DNA of 64,000 nucleotides from Streptomyces himalayensis subsp. himalayensis (GCF_013778455.1 NZ_JACEHE010000003.1:248001-312000), one strand, 5' to 3'. Shown: positions 44,271 to 54,659, counted from the stretch's first letter. Notes: generated from the letters alone by a model not told the origin. Numbers and translations are program-made.

Positions 44271-45065
44271 TCACTCGGGACGCAGGTCCGCCACATACGG
44301 CTGGTGGGCCAGCAGCCCGCCGTCCACGCACAGGGTCTGCCCGGTGATGAAGGCCGCCTCGTCGGAGGCGAGGAACACCACCGCGGCGGCGATGTCCTCC
44401 GGCCGCCCGAGGCGCGGCGTGAGGTGGTGGCGCAGCATCGTCTGTTTGATGCCGTCATACGCCGACCCGGACTTCGCCTCGGTGATGATGAACCCGGGAG
44501 AGACGGCGTTGCAGCGCACGCCCTGCTTGCCGTACTGGGTGGCGACATACTGGGTCAGGTTGATCAGCGCGGCTTTCGAGGCGCCGTACGCGGGGTTGCG
44601 CAGGTCGCCGGAGAGCCCGGATCCCGACGTGGTGTTGACGACGGAGCCGCCCCCGCGCGCGATCATGTGCGGGACCGCGGCCTGGATCGCGACCATGGTG
44701 CCGCGGAGATTGATGCGCATGGTGTCGTCCCAGACCGCCGGGTCGGCCTCCATGACGGCGAGGTCCTGGCGGGCGGCCAGGTGCGTGGCGGCAGCGTTGT
44801 TGTGCAGGACGTCGAGGCCGCCGTACGCCTGAACCGCCGCGTCCACCATGGCCCGTACGCTCTCTGTGTCACCGAGGTCGACCGGCACCGCCGTCGCGGA
44901 TCCTCCGGCGGAGCGGATCTCCTCCGTCACCGCCTTCGCACCGTCGAGGTTCAGATCGGCGACCACCGTGTGCGCGCCCTCGGCGGCCACGCGGCGTGCG
45001 GTGGCCGCGCCGATGCCGGACGCGGCTCCGGTCACGATGGCGATCTTGTCGTCGAGTCGCCCCAT
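44271..45065 (-). CDS. Short-chain dehydrogenase
   Basis: A 264-residue SDR. The cofactor motif is VTGAASGIGAATA with Asp in VVADLNLDG (NAD preference), the NNAA motif is in place and the active-site Tyr-Lys is in PAYGASKAA. It is the last gene of a five-gene minus-strand operon (SDR, thiolase, HMGS-like/DUF35, thiolase, SDR) and likely oxidises a hydroxyacyl-CoA or alcohol in that pathway. Confidence 0.87.
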   Translation of the reverse strand: MGRLDDKIAIVTGAASGIGAATARRVAAEGAHTVVADLNLDGAKAVTEEIRSAGGSATAVPVDLGDTESVRAMVDAAVQAYGGLDVLHNNAAATHLAARQDLAVMEADPAVWDDTMRINLRGTMVAIQAAVPHMIARGGGSVVNTTSGSGLSGDLRNPAYGASKAALINLTQYVATQYGKQGVRCNAVSPGFIITEAKSGSAYDGIKQTMLRHHLTPRLGRPEDIAAAVVFLASDEAAFITGQTLCVDGGLLAHQPYVADLRPE

Positions 45066-45081
45066 GGTTGAACTGCCTTTC

Positions 45082-46290
45082 TCAGTCGGTGAGTTCGCTG
45101 CCGACGACCGACACGAACGAGACGCATTCGCCGGGCCCGCCGCCCAGGTTGTGCGTCAGGGCGAGCGAGCGCCCTTCGGCCAGCGTCCGCACGGTCCGCT
45201 CGGGCGGTGCCTCGCCCCTCAGCTGGAGCCACGCCTCGAACATCATCCGCAGGCCCGAGGCGCCGATGGGGTGGCCGAAGGCCTTCAGGCCCCCGTCGGG
45301 GTTGACCGGCAGTGAGCCGTCCAGGTCGAACAGCCCGCTGGTGACGTCCTTCCAGGCCTGTCCGCGCTCGGAGAAGCCCAGGTCCTCCATCAGCACCAGC
45401 TCCGTGGGAGTGAAGCAGTCGTGGACCTCGGCGAGCGCGATCTCGGCGCGCGGGTCGGTGACGCCCGCCTGCCGGTACGCCTCCTGGGCGGATGCCACGA
45501 CCTCGGGGAAGGTGGTGAAGTCGTACTCCGGGTCGAGGAGGCCGTCCGCCGGTCCTGCGACGAAGGACAGCGCCTTCACGAAGATCGGCTTGTCGGTGTA
45601 CTTGTAGGCGTCCTCGGCACGCACCACGATCGCGGCGGCCGAACCGTCGGAGACCCCCGAGCAGTCGAACACGCCGAGCATGCCCGCGACGATCGGGGCC
45701 GACCGGATGCGCTCCAGCGGCACCTCCTTGCGGAACTGTGCGCGGGGGTTGCGGGCCCCGTTGACGTGGTTCTTCCAGGCGATACGGGTGATGACGTCCT
45801 TCATCTCCTCTTCCGCAAGACCGTACTTGGCGGCGTACGCAGGGGCGAGGAGGGAGAAGTTCGCCGGGGCGGTGATCTCCCCCCGGCTGTCGTCGCCCGC
45901 GCCCGGAATGGCGGTGCCGGACAGGCCCGACATACCGGAGTCCTTGAGCTTCTCCACGCCGACCGCCATCGCCACGTCGTACGCGCCTGAGGCCACCGCG
46001 TAGCAGGCGTTGCGGAGAGCCTCGGAGCCGGTTGCGCACATGTTCTCCACGCGGGTGACCGGCTTGCAGGGCAGGCGGAGCGTCCGGCTCAGGGTCAGCC
46101 CGGACACACCGGACGCCTGCGTGCCGAACCAGAACGCGTCGATGTCGTCGAGCGTGATGCCGGCCGAGGTCACCGCCTCGCCCACGGCGTCGACGAGCAG
46201 GTCGTCCGCCGAGCGGGTCCAGTGCTCGCCGAACGGCGTGCAGCCCATGCCGACGATCGCGACCCGGTCCCTAATTCCGTGCGAGCTCAT
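45082..46290 (-). CDS. SCP2/Ltp2-type thiolase or retro-aldolase
   Basis: A 402-residue thiolase-fold protein of the lipid-transfer (SCP2-thiolase) branch. Cys in RVENMCATGSEAL, His in EVHDCFTPTE and the late GGLKAFGHPIGASG mark the active site. Its start overlaps the stop of the HMGS-like/DUF35 gene by 4 bp. Thiolase-DUF35 pairs of this kind act as thiolases or, in steroid side-chain breakdown (Ltp2), as retro-aldolases. Chain cleavage of a CoA ester is the expected role. Confidence 0.86.
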   Translation of the reverse strand: MSSHGIRDRVAIVGMGCTPFGEHWTRSADDLLVDAVGEAVTSAGITLDDIDAFWFGTQASGVSGLTLSRTLRLPCKPVTRVENMCATGSEALRNACYAVASGAYDVAMAVGVEKLKDSGMSGLSGTAIPGAGDDSRGEITAPANFSLLAPAYAAKYGLAEEEMKDVITRIAWKNHVNGARNPRAQFRKEVPLERIRSAPIVAGMLGVFDCSGVSDGSAAAIVVRAEDAYKYTDKPIFVKALSFVAGPADGLLDPEYDFTTFPEVVASAQEAYRQAGVTDPRAEIALAEVHDCFTPTELVLMEDLGFSERGQAWKDVTSGLFDLDGSLPVNPDGGLKAFGHPIGASGLRMMFEAWLQLRGEAPPERTVRTLAEGRSLALTHNLGGGPGECVSFVSVVGSELTD

Positions 46291-47726
46291 CCGCGTGTCT
46301 CCTCAGCCTCGCCCGTGCGCACCGGCCGGGCCTTCCAGAAGTAGTTGTGGATGCCGGACGCCGTGACGGTGCGCCGGAAGGTCATCTCCACCCGGGCGCC
46401 GATGACGGCGTCGGCCTCGGTCGCGTCGGTCAGCTGGCAGCGGAACCGCCCGCCGCCGTCGTAGTCGACGACCACGACGAGCATCGGCGGACTCGGAGTG
46501 TGGGCCAGGCGGTCCACGGTGAAGGTGGCCACGGTGCCGCGCACGTGCTCCATCGGCTCGTCGGTCATGGCGTCGACGCTCCGACACGACACGCACACCC
46601 GGTCCGGCGGCAGATGCCGGGTGCCGCACTTCTCGCAGCGGGACGCGACGAAGCCGTACTTCCATCCGTTGCGGCGGTGCGCGGGCGGGGCGTAGGGCGG
46701 CTCGGGGTCCGGTCGGCGGGGCGGCTCACGGTCGAGGAGACCGCGCCAGGAGAGGTAGGTGGCGTACGGCACTGGGGCGCTGCCCGCGGCGATCTGTGCG
46801 GCGACCGGGCGGGGGCTGCGGTGCGTCGGCAGCGCGTCGGTGGTGCGCAGCAGCACGACTCCTGCGCCGTCGCCGAGCACGACGAGCGCGATGACCTCGC
46901 CGGGCCGGGCGCGGTCGAGGACGTCGGCGAGGAGCAGGCCGGGCTGGGCGGTGCCGGCGTTGCCGATCGCCCCGGTGAGGTCGGGGGCCACCGCCTCCGG
47001 CCGGACACCTGCCGTACGCCGTATCGCCGCACAGGCCCGCGCGTGCAGGCCGGAGACCACGAAGTGGTCGACCGCGCCGGTGTCCAGTCCCGCCTGGTCG
47101 AGCGCGGCACTGAGCGCCTTGCCCGCGAGGGACACGTAGATCTCCTCCGCGAAGCGCTCCTCCCAGACCCGGGAGGCGGGCGAGCCCGGCAGGCGCCAGC
47201 GCTCGAGGATCTCGTCGCTGACGGTGTCGTGGGCGAGCAGTTCCGCGATGACGGGTGCGCCGTTGCGGTGTCCGCCGAAGACGAAGGCCGCCGCGCCGTC
47301 GCCCCCCGCGACCTCGTCGGTGCCGCCGGGCAGGCCGGTGCGCAGGTCGGAGACGACAGCCAGGGTCGGGACCGGGGAGCGGGCGGCGGTCACCAGAGCG
47401 CCGAGGCCTGAGCGCACGGAGCCCGCCATGTCGACGGCGAGCACGTGCTCGTCGAGGCCGAGCGCGGCATGGACGGCGGTCGCGTTCGTCTTGTCGACGT
47501 AGGCGGGTGCGGCAGTGGCGAGGAAGAGCTGGCCGATACGGGGGCGGAGTCCGTCGCGGGCCAGGGCGCCGCGGGCCGCCTCGACGGCCATGGACGTGGT
47601 GTCCTCGTCGTAGCCCGCGACCGCGCGGGTTCCCTTGCCCGCCTGGGTGCCGAGTGCGGCGGCGACATCGGCCCGCGCGAGGCGGTGGTACGGCACGTAG
47701 GCGCCGTATGCGATCAGTCCGGCCAT
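46287..47726 (-). CDS. HMG-CoA-synthase-like domain fused to DUF35 zinc-ribbon/OB domain
   Basis: A 479-residue two-domain protein. Residues 1-330 have a thiolase/HMG-CoA-synthase fold (IAYGAYVPYHRLARADVAAAL; AGGDGAAAFVFGG). The position that normally holds the nucleophile Cys reads DMAGSVRSGLGAL, so it is probably not an active synthase by itself. Residues about 360-470 hold a rubredoxin-like zinc ribbon (CEKCGTRHLPPDRVCVSC) and an OB fold. ATG 47726 follows GGAGG and lies one base after the preceding stop. It is probably the partner subunit of the adjacent thiolase. Confidence 0.8.
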   Translation of the reverse strand: MAGLIAYGAYVPYHRLARADVAAALGTQAGKGTRAVAGYDEDTTSMAVEAARGALARDGLRPRIGQLFLATAAPAYVDKTNATAVHAALGLDEHVLAVDMAGSVRSGLGALVTAARSPVPTLAVVSDLRTGLPGGTDEVAGGDGAAAFVFGGHRNGAPVIAELLAHDTVSDEILERWRLPGSPASRVWEERFAEEIYVSLAGKALSAALDQAGLDTGAVDHFVVSGLHARACAAIRRTAGVRPEAVAPDLTGAIGNAGTAQPGLLLADVLDRARPGEVIALVVLGDGAGVVLLRTTDALPTHRSPRPVAAQIAAGSAPVPYATYLSWRGLLDREPPRRPDPEPPYAPPAHRRNGWKYGFVASRCEKCGTRHLPPDRVCVSCRSVDAMTDEPMEHVRGTVATFTVDRLAHTPSPPMLVVVVDYDGGGRFRCQLTDATEADAVIGARVEMTFRRTVTASGIHNYFWKARPVRTGEAEETRG

Positions 47727-47727
47727 A

Positions 47728-48978
<1,251 letters not shown>

Positions 48979-49010
48979 CGGTCAGGCCTTTCATGAGGGG
49001 AAGGGTCGTC

Positions 49011-49052
49011 ACACGTACCGGCCGCCGGTCACATGTACCGGCCGCCGGTCAC
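49011..49052. repeat. 20-bp duplication at the 3' end of the fabG-like gene
   Basis: ACACGTACCGGCCGCCGGTC (49011-49030) and ACATGTACCGGCCGCCGGTC (49031-49050) differ at one base. The second copy encodes the last residues VTGGRYM; the TGA stop is formed at the junction. Confidence 0.85.
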
Positions 49053-49775
49053 CTCGACCACGGCTCCGGTGATGTAGCTCGCCATGTCGGAGGCGAGGAA
49101 GAGCACGACCTGGGCGACCTCGGCGGGTTCGCCCGCGCGGCCCATGGGGATCTCGGCGAGTTTCGCGTCCCAGGCCGCCTGGGGCATCGCCTCGGTCATC
49201 GCGGTGCGGATGAGTCCGGGTTGTACGGCGTTGACCCGGATCCCGGCCCGGGCCAGCTCCTTGGCGGACGCCTTGGTGAGGCCGACGAGTCCGGCCTTGG
49301 CCGCGCTGTAGTTCGTCTGCCCGAAGTTGCCGACCTTGCCGGCGATGGAGGAGATGTTGACGATGCTGCCGCCCTGGCCGTGCGCACGCATCGCCTCGGC
49401 GGCGTACCGGGTGCCGTTCCAGGCGCCCGTGAGGTGGACGTCGACGACGGCGCGGAAGTCGGCGAGGGCCATCTTGCGGAGAGTCGCGTCCCGGGTGATC
49501 CCGGCATTGTTGACCATGACGCCGACGGGCCCGAAGGTGTCGGTGCCGTGGGCGACGAGAGCGGCGACCTCGTCCTCGTCGGTGACGTCGCAGCGCAGCG
49601 AGGTGGCGGCCACGCCGTTCTTGGCAAGACGTTCGGCGGCTTCTGCCGCGGCGTCCTCGTTGATGTCGCCGATGACGACGGATGCGCCTTCGCCGCCGAG
49701 TACGCCGGCGATCTCGAAGCCGATGCCCTGCGCGGCGCCGGTGATCACCGCGTTACGGCCGTCCAGCAGTCCCAT
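49029..49775 (-). CDS. FabG-like 3-hydroxyacyl-CoA/ACP dehydrogenase
   Basis: A 248-residue SDR of FabG type: [13 protein letters not shown], Asp in [23 protein letters not shown] and catalytic Ser-Tyr-Lys in [26 protein letters not shown]-like motifs are typical of 3-oxoacyl reductases. In this catabolic setting it would oxidise a 3-hydroxyacyl-CoA before thiolysis. It is the first gene of the five-gene operon, whose promoter region carries the AT-rich site 3. Confidence 0.88.
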   Translation of the reverse strand: MGLLDGRNAVITGAAQGIGFEIAGVLGGEGASVVIGDINEDAAAEAAERLAKNGVAATSLRCDVTDEDEVAALVAHGTDTFGPVGVMVNNAGITRDATLRKMALADFRAVVDVHLTGAWNGTRYAAEAMRAHGQGGSIVNISSIAGKVGNFGQTNYSAAKAGLVGLTKASAKELARAGIRVNAVQPGLIRTAMTEAMPQAAWDAKLAEIPMGRAGEPAEVAQVVLFLASDMASYITGAVVEVTGGRYM

Positions 49776-49815
49776 GTCAGCCCGCCCCTGGCTCGCCGCT
49801 GCTCCTCGCTATTCC

Positions 49816-49830
49816 TCTAAAATAGATAAC
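49816..49830. promoter_or_regulatory. AT-rich operator candidate, site 3 (fabG / acyl-CoA dehydrogenase)
   Basis: TCTAAAATAGATAAC contains the inverted repeat TCTA-AAA-TAGA and the TAGATAA core. It lies between two divergent operons of the catabolic cluster. Confidence 0.6.
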
Positions 49831-49888
49831 CCATTACGCTGAAACTATCAACACGGCGAAGGGCTGGCCGAACCAGGAGGCAGTACAG

Positions 49889-51160
49889 GTGGACATCAGC
49901 TATCCCCCGGAGACCGAGGCGTTCCGCAGCGAGGTCAAGGGCTTCCTCTCCGACGCCCTCCCGGCCGACTGGAAGGGCATCGGCGCCCTCGACGAGGACG
50001 CCGCCTGGGCCTTCGCGCGCGACTGGCGCCGGCGGCTCGCCACGCGCGGCTATCTCTCGCTCACGTGGCCCGAGGAGTACGGCGGCCGCGGCCTGTCCAA
50101 GCTCCACCAGGTCGTCCTGATGGAGGAACTGGCCCTGGCCGGTGTGCCGTTCGGGCTGCCGCAGGACACGTTCGGCGTGAAGATGCTGGCGAACACGCTG
50201 CTGCGCTGGGGCACGGAGGAGCAGAAGGCCCACTTCCTCCCGCGCATCCTCAGCGGCGAGGACACCTGGTGTCAGGGGTACTCGGAGCCGGACGCGGGTT
50301 CGGACCTCGCCTCGCTCAGGACTCGCGCGGTACGCGACGGTGGGGGCACCTCCCGCTCATGGGGGTCCCCCCGCTCGAGCGAAGCCGAGAGTGGGGGAGA
50401 ATGGATCATCGACGGCCAGAAGGTGTGGACCTCAGGCGCCCACCACAGCGACTGGATCTTCGTCCTGGCCCGCACGAACCACGACGCCCCCAAGCACCGC
50501 GGCATCTCTTTCCTCCTCGTCCCGCTCCACCAGCCTGGCGTCGAGGTGCGGCCCTTCCGCATGATGAGCGGCCAGCTGCACTTCAACGAGGTCTTCTTCA
50601 ACGGCGCCCGCACCCGGGCCGATCTCGTGGTGGGCGGCGTCGACAACGGCTGGACGGTGGCCCAGAGCCTGCTGGGCGTGGAGCGCGGGGAAGAGGCGGC
50701 GACCAACCCCATCCTGTTCAAGGCGGAGGTGGAGCGCCTCGTCGAGCTCGCGCGACTGTACGGGAAGGACCAGGATCCGGTGATCCGGCAGCGGATCGCC
50801 TGGTGCTGGTCCAAGGTCGAGATCATGCGCTATCTCGGCTACCGGATCCTCACCGGCTGGCTCAAGGGCGCCGGGCCAGGGCCCGAGTCGTCGATCGCCA
50901 AGCTGTACTGGAGCGAGTACCACACCAAGGTCACCGACCTGGCGATGGACATCATGGGCCTGCACGGCCAGGTGCCGGTCGGGCGGCCGCCCCTGCGTAC
51001 GTACCGCACCGACGACCCCGGCGCGGCGAACTCCTCGGCGTCCTGGTCGACGACGTACCTGATCGCCCGCTCGGGCACCATCTACGCGGGGACGTCGCAG
51101 GTGCAGCGCAACATCCTCGCGGAGAAGGTGCTCGGGCTTCCGCGGGAGCCGAGGGTCTGA
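49889..51160 (+). CDS. Acyl-CoA dehydrogenase with in-frame repeat insertion
   Basis: A 423-residue acyl-CoA dehydrogenase of the FadE type found in steroid and long-chain catabolism: YLSLTWPEEYGGRGLS, WCQGYSEPDAGSDLASL, GEWIIDGQKVWTSGAHHSDW and a C-terminal GTIYAGTSQVQRNILAEKVLG. Between AVRDG and EWIIDG lies an extra stretch of about 19 residues (GGTSRSWGSPRSSEAESGG), encoded by a palindromic repeat inserted in frame. Relatives lack it. It sits in a loop near the flavin-binding beta domain, so activity may survive. It is divergent from the fabG-thiolase operon and probably co-regulated with it. Confidence 0.88.
   Translation: MDISYPPETEAFRSEVKGFLSDALPADWKGIGALDEDAAWAFARDWRRRLATRGYLSLTWPEEYGGRGLSKLHQVVLMEELALAGVPFGLPQDTFGVKMLANTLLRWGTEEQKAHFLPRILSGEDTWCQGYSEPDAGSDLASLRTRAVRDGGGTSRSWGSPRSSEAESGGEWIIDGQKVWTSGAHHSDWIFVLARTNHDAPKHRGISFLLVPLHQPGVEVRPFRMMSGQLHFNEVFFNGARTRADLVVGGVDNGWTVAQSLLGVERGEEAATNPILFKAEVERLVELARLYGKDQDPVIRQRIAWCWSKVEIMRYLGYRILTGWLKGAGPGPESSIAKLYWSEYHTKVTDLAMDIMGLHGQVPVGRPPLRTYRTDDPGAANSSASWSTTYLIARSGTIYAGTSQVQRNILAEKVLGLPREPRV
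50341..50397 (+). repeat. MITE-like Streptomyces repeat inside a gene
   Basis: TGGGGGCACCTCCCGCTCAT followed by GGGGGTCCCCCC and CGCTCGAGCGAAGCCGAGAG, then GTGGGGGAG. These G-run/C-run palindromes resemble a short sequence that I know as very common between Streptomyces genes. Here it is in the coding frame of the acyl-CoA dehydrogenase without a stop. Exact borders are uncertain by a few bases. Confidence 0.7.
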
Positions 51161-51177
51161 TCATCCGCCGGCTGCCG

Positions 51178-52011
51178 TCAGCGCAGGGCTCCCTTCGTGG
51201 CGTCGGCGATGAAACCGCGCGCGAAGAAGGTGAACACCAGCACCAGCGGGATGACCGCGAGCAGCACCCCGGACATCACCATGCTGTAGTCGGTCGAGTG
51301 GCCCGCGTACAGCTGCGCCAGCGCCACCTGGAGGGTCAGCTCGTCCGGGTTGACCAGCATCACCAGCGGCAGGATGTAGTCGTTCCAGGCGGCGATGAAT
51401 GTGTAGATGCCGAGGAACGCCAGGGCCGGGCGGACGCACGGCAGCACCACGTGCCAGTACTGGCGGAAGAACCCGGCGCCCTCGATCCGGGCCGCGTCGA
51501 GCAGTTCGTCCGGGACGCCGGTGCTGGTGTACTGGCGCATCCAGAAGATGCCGAAGGCGTTGGCGGCGGCGGGCACGATGAGCGCCTTGAGCGTTCCGAG
51601 CCAGCCCAGCTGGACCATGATCTCGTACTGCGGGATGATCGCCAGCTGGGTCGGCAGGATGTACATCGCCAGCAGCAGGCCGAACAGGAACTTCTTGCCG
51701 GGGAATTCGTACTTGGCGAAGGCGAAAGCCGCCAGGGAGTCGAAGAACAGCACCAGCAGCGTCGTACAGACCGCCACGATCACCGTGTTGAACAGCGACC
51801 CGAAGAAGTCCATCTTGTCGAACAGGTGCTGGATGTTGGTCAGCAGGTTGCCGCCGAACCACAGCTTCGGCGGGTAACTGTAGATGTCCTGCGAGGTGTT
51901 GGTCGCCATGACGATGATCCAGTAGAACGGGAACACCGAGATGACGACACAGATCATCAGCACGACATGGACGCTCAGGCCCCTCAGGCGCTTGCGGTTC
52001 TGGCTGTTCAC
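51178..52011 (-). CDS. Sugar ABC transporter permease, MalG type
   Basis: A 277-residue permease with six membrane helices and the coupling-helix EAA motif DELLDAARIEGAGFFRQYW (about residues 168-186). It starts at GTG 52011 and overlaps the partner permease stop by 4 bp. It ends 18 bp from the convergent acyl-CoA dehydrogenase stop. No ATPase is encoded in this cassette; in Streptomyces the shared MsiK ATPase usually serves such importers. Confidence 0.9.
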   Translation of the reverse strand: MNSQNRKRLRGLSVHVVLMICVVISVFPFYWIIVMATNTSQDIYSYPPKLWFGGNLLTNIQHLFDKMDFFGSLFNTVIVAVCTTLLVLFFDSLAAFAFAKYEFPGKKFLFGLLLAMYILPTQLAIIPQYEIMVQLGWLGTLKALIVPAAANAFGIFWMRQYTSTGVPDELLDAARIEGAGFFRQYWHVVLPCVRPALAFLGIYTFIAAWNDYILPLVMLVNPDELTLQVALAQLYAGHSTDYSMVMSGVLLAVIPLVLVFTFFARGFIADATKGALR

Positions 52012-53063
52012 GGCCGTCGCTCCTTACGCTGCACCAGGCGCCAGTTGATGGTGACGATGAGCAGGATCAGCAGGAAGAAGGCCCAGACGATCGCGGCGGC
52101 GTAACCGAAGTCGTTGTTGTCGAAGGCCTGGTGGTAGAAGTACAGCAGCGTGGTCAGGCCCGCCTGGCCCGGCCCGCCGGAGTTGGGGTTGGTCGACGCG
52201 TCGCTGCCGAACAGCACCTGGGGTTCGGTGAAGCTCTGCAGGCCGGTGACGGTGGAGACGACCACGGTGAACAGGATGATGGGCCGCAGCATGGGGATCG
52301 TGATGGAGAAGAAGATCCGCACCGGTCCGGCCCCGTCCATCTTCGCCGCCTCGTACAGCTCCGAGGGAATCGCCTGGAGGCCGGCCAGGTAGATGATGGC
52401 GTTGTAGCCGGTCCACTGCCAGGTCATCAGCGCCGCGATCACCAGCTTGATCGTCCACTCGTTGCTGAGCCATGGCACGGCCGACAGGTGCATCGACTGC
52501 AGGATGGCGTTGATGAGCCCGAAGTTGTTGCTGAAGATCGCGCCGAAGAAGATGGCGATGGCCACCAGCGAGGTGATGCTGGGGATGAACAGGGCGACCC
52601 GGTAGAAGGCCGTGAAGCGCCGGACGGAGTTCACCAGCACCGCGAGCACCAGCGCCATGAAGAGCATCGGCACGGTGGACAGCACCCAGATGACCACGGT
52701 GTTGCGGAGGGACAGCCAGAACACCGGGTCGTCCCACAGGAAGCGGAACTGCTGGAGCCCGACGAACTGCATCTCCCCGATGCCGTCCCACTTCTGGAAC
52801 GCCAGATACACGGTGTAGAGCATCGGGAAGAGCATGAAGACCGAGAAGATCAGGTAGTACGGCGAGACCGCCAGATATTGCGGAAAGTACCTGGCGATCC
52901 CGCGTCGCGGCCCGCGCCGGCCCCCGGCCGACACCGGCCGGATCCGGCGGCCGGGCCGCCCCGGACCGCGGTGGCGGTCCGGGGCCGGCTGCCCCGAGGG
53001 TCCGGTGGCGGGTCCCGAGGACGGACCGGTGGCGGCCGGACCGGCTACCGGGCTTGACGACAT
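52008..53063 (-). CDS. Sugar ABC transporter permease, MalF type
   Basis: A 351-residue permease. A Pro/Gly/Arg-rich cytoplasmic tail of about 55 residues precedes the first helix (YLIFSVFMLFPMLYTVYLAF). The EAA motif is SELYEAAKMDGAGPVRIFF near residue 240. It lies between the binding-protein gene (1-bp gap) and the MalG-type gene (4-bp overlap), so the three are one operon. The low-complexity tail is unusual for the family. Confidence 0.9.
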   Translation of the reverse strand: MSSSPVAGPAATGPSSGPATGPSGQPAPDRHRGPGRPGRRIRPVSAGGRRGPRRGIARYFPQYLAVSPYYLIFSVFMLFPMLYTVYLAFQKWDGIGEMQFVGLQQFRFLWDDPVFWLSLRNTVVIWVLSTVPMLFMALVLAVLVNSVRRFTAFYRVALFIPSITSLVAIAIFFGAIFSNNFGLINAILQSMHLSAVPWLSNEWTIKLVIAALMTWQWTGYNAIIYLAGLQAIPSELYEAAKMDGAGPVRIFFSITIPMLRPIILFTVVVSTVTGLQSFTEPQVLFGSDASTNPNSGGPGQAGLTTLLYFYHQAFDNNDFGYAAAIVWAFFLLILLIVTINWRLVQRKERRP

Positions 53064-53064
53064 G

Positions 53065-54342
53065 TCACTTCACTCCCTGCCGCTGGGCTATCTGCTTTGC
53101 CTGGCTGACCGCGTCCTTCCAGGCGGTCTCGGGGTCCTTGCCCTTGGCCTCGACGTTGGTCAACTCGTTGAAGTAGGCGGCCGAGACCGCCGCGTCGGCC
53201 GGGGCCTCGTAGGCGGCGGGGATCTTCTCGGCCGCCGGGCCGAAGATCTCGATGGTCTTCTGGCCGCCGAAGAAGGCGTCGCCGCCGGTCAGTGCCGGCA
53301 GTTCGTACGCGGCGGGTGCGGTCGGGAACAGGGCCGCGTCGGTGAAGCCGCGGGCCTGGTTCTCGGGGCTGAGGATCCACTTGATGATCTCGAAGGCCTT
53401 TTCGGGGTTGGCGCAGGTCGAGGGGAGGCACAGGAAGGATCCACCGAGGTTGGACGGTCCGCTCGGCAGGCTGGCCACCCGCCACTTGCCCTTGGTGCCC
53501 GGGGCGGCGTTGGAGATGTCCAGCGCGTGCCAGGCGGCGCCTATCTCCGTGCCCAGGGTGCCGTTGCCGATGGCGGCGTTCCAGGTGTTGTCGTTGATCT
53601 TGGCGTCGATGCCGAGGGTGTACGGCTTCACGGCCGTGGTCCAGGCGGTGCGGATGTGGTCCTGATCGCCGATGAACTTGTTGTCCGCGTCGATGTACCG
53701 CGAGGTGCCCTGGCCGACGGCCATGCTGAACACCGCGCCGATGTTGTTGACCAGGAACGTCTTCGGCACGGCCTTGTGCAGTTCGACACCGGCCTCGAAG
53801 TAGGCGTCCCAGGTGGACAGTTCGGAGGAGACCTTGGCCGGGTCGGTGGGCAGCCCCGCCTTGGCGAAGAGGTCCTCGCGGTAGTACATCGCGCAAGGGC
53901 CGATGTCGATCGGGAAGCCGATGAGCTTGCCGTCCTGGGTGGTGGCCTGCTTCAGCTTCCACGACAGGTACTCCGGGGCCAGCTTGTCCATGCCGAGGGA
54001 GTTCAGGTCGAGGAAGCGGCCAGCGTTGGGCAGGAAGGAGGCGATGTCCTCGCCCTTGATGCCGGTGATGTCCGGGGCGGTCTGGGCGGTCTTCATACCG
54101 GTGAGCAGCTTGGTCTTGAAGTCGCCGCCGATCACGGACGTCTTCAGGCTGACGTCGGAGAACTGCTTCTCGGCGTCGGCGACGACCTTGTCGCTCAGGC
54201 CGCCCGCCCAGTACCAGAACTTCAGGTTCTTGCTGTCCTTGCTGCCGCTCTCACCGGTGCCGCCGCCGCACGCGGCGGTGGCACCTGCTGCGGCGGCTGT
54301 CAGTACGGCGGCCTGGAGGAATCGTCTGCGGGAAAGGTCCAC
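53065..54342 (-). CDS. Sugar-binding lipoprotein of ABC transporter
   Basis: A 425-residue extracellular solute-binding protein (family 1). The N-terminus carries a twin-arginine-like SRRRFLQAAVLTAAAAGATAAC with a lipobox Cys near residue 25, so export is probably by Tat, followed by lipidation. The mature part begins NLKFWYWAGGLSDKVV and keeps the family fold with SSELSTWDAYFEAGVEL. It is the first gene of the importer operon and divergent from the DeoR-type regulator. Confidence 0.88.
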   Translation of the reverse strand: MDLSRRRFLQAAVLTAAAAGATAACGGGTGESGSKDSKNLKFWYWAGGLSDKVVADAEKQFSDVSLKTSVIGGDFKTKLLTGMKTAQTAPDITGIKGEDIASFLPNAGRFLDLNSLGMDKLAPEYLSWKLKQATTQDGKLIGFPIDIGPCAMYYREDLFAKAGLPTDPAKVSSELSTWDAYFEAGVELHKAVPKTFLVNNIGAVFSMAVGQGTSRYIDADNKFIGDQDHIRTAWTTAVKPYTLGIDAKINDNTWNAAIGNGTLGTEIGAAWHALDISNAAPGTKGKWRVASLPSGPSNLGGSFLCLPSTCANPEKAFEIIKWILSPENQARGFTDAALFPTAPAAYELPALTGGDAFFGGQKTIEIFGPAAEKIPAAYEAPADAAVSAAYFNELTNVEAKGKDPETAWKDAVSQAKQIAQRQGVK

Positions 54343-54659
54343 GGTCTTCTCCTAGTATTCGGCGTGTCCGGCGAGGACCTGCGAGCGTGGGCGACGGCGG
54401 GGCGGCGGGTATCCGGCAGTTGAGGGGCGGCGGCGTCCCCCGAGCACACCTCGCTGCCCGGAGCAGGCGACGTGGTCCTCTCGGACGGTGCCGACGCGTT
54501 GGTGGCGGCGAAGACGCCGTTTCCCTGGCTTCGGCCGACCGGAGTGGGTTTCCGGGCCTGGCTCGAATTACGCAAGAGATTGCACGCTGTGCGCGGCTTT
54601 GACAAGGCTCAAGCAGATAACAGTCAATCCATGCGTGACTTTGCTCGACTCTGACGAGT
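54343..54659. other. Divergent promoter region of sugar importer and DeoR operon
   Basis: About 317 bp without a gene. Near the DeoR start (54590-54655) there is a lower-GC stretch with repeated TTTGAC/GACTTTGCTC-like words (GGCTTTGACAAGGCTC, then GTGACTTTGCTCGACTC), which may be DeoR-type operator repeats. No clear palindrome is seen. Confidence 0.45.

Noticed and set aside
41387..44548. 1053-codon open frame opposite the fused Liv gene
   Set aside because: An antisense GC-driven shadow rich in Arg, Glu, Asp and His without any family pattern; the plus strand has complete transporter domains.
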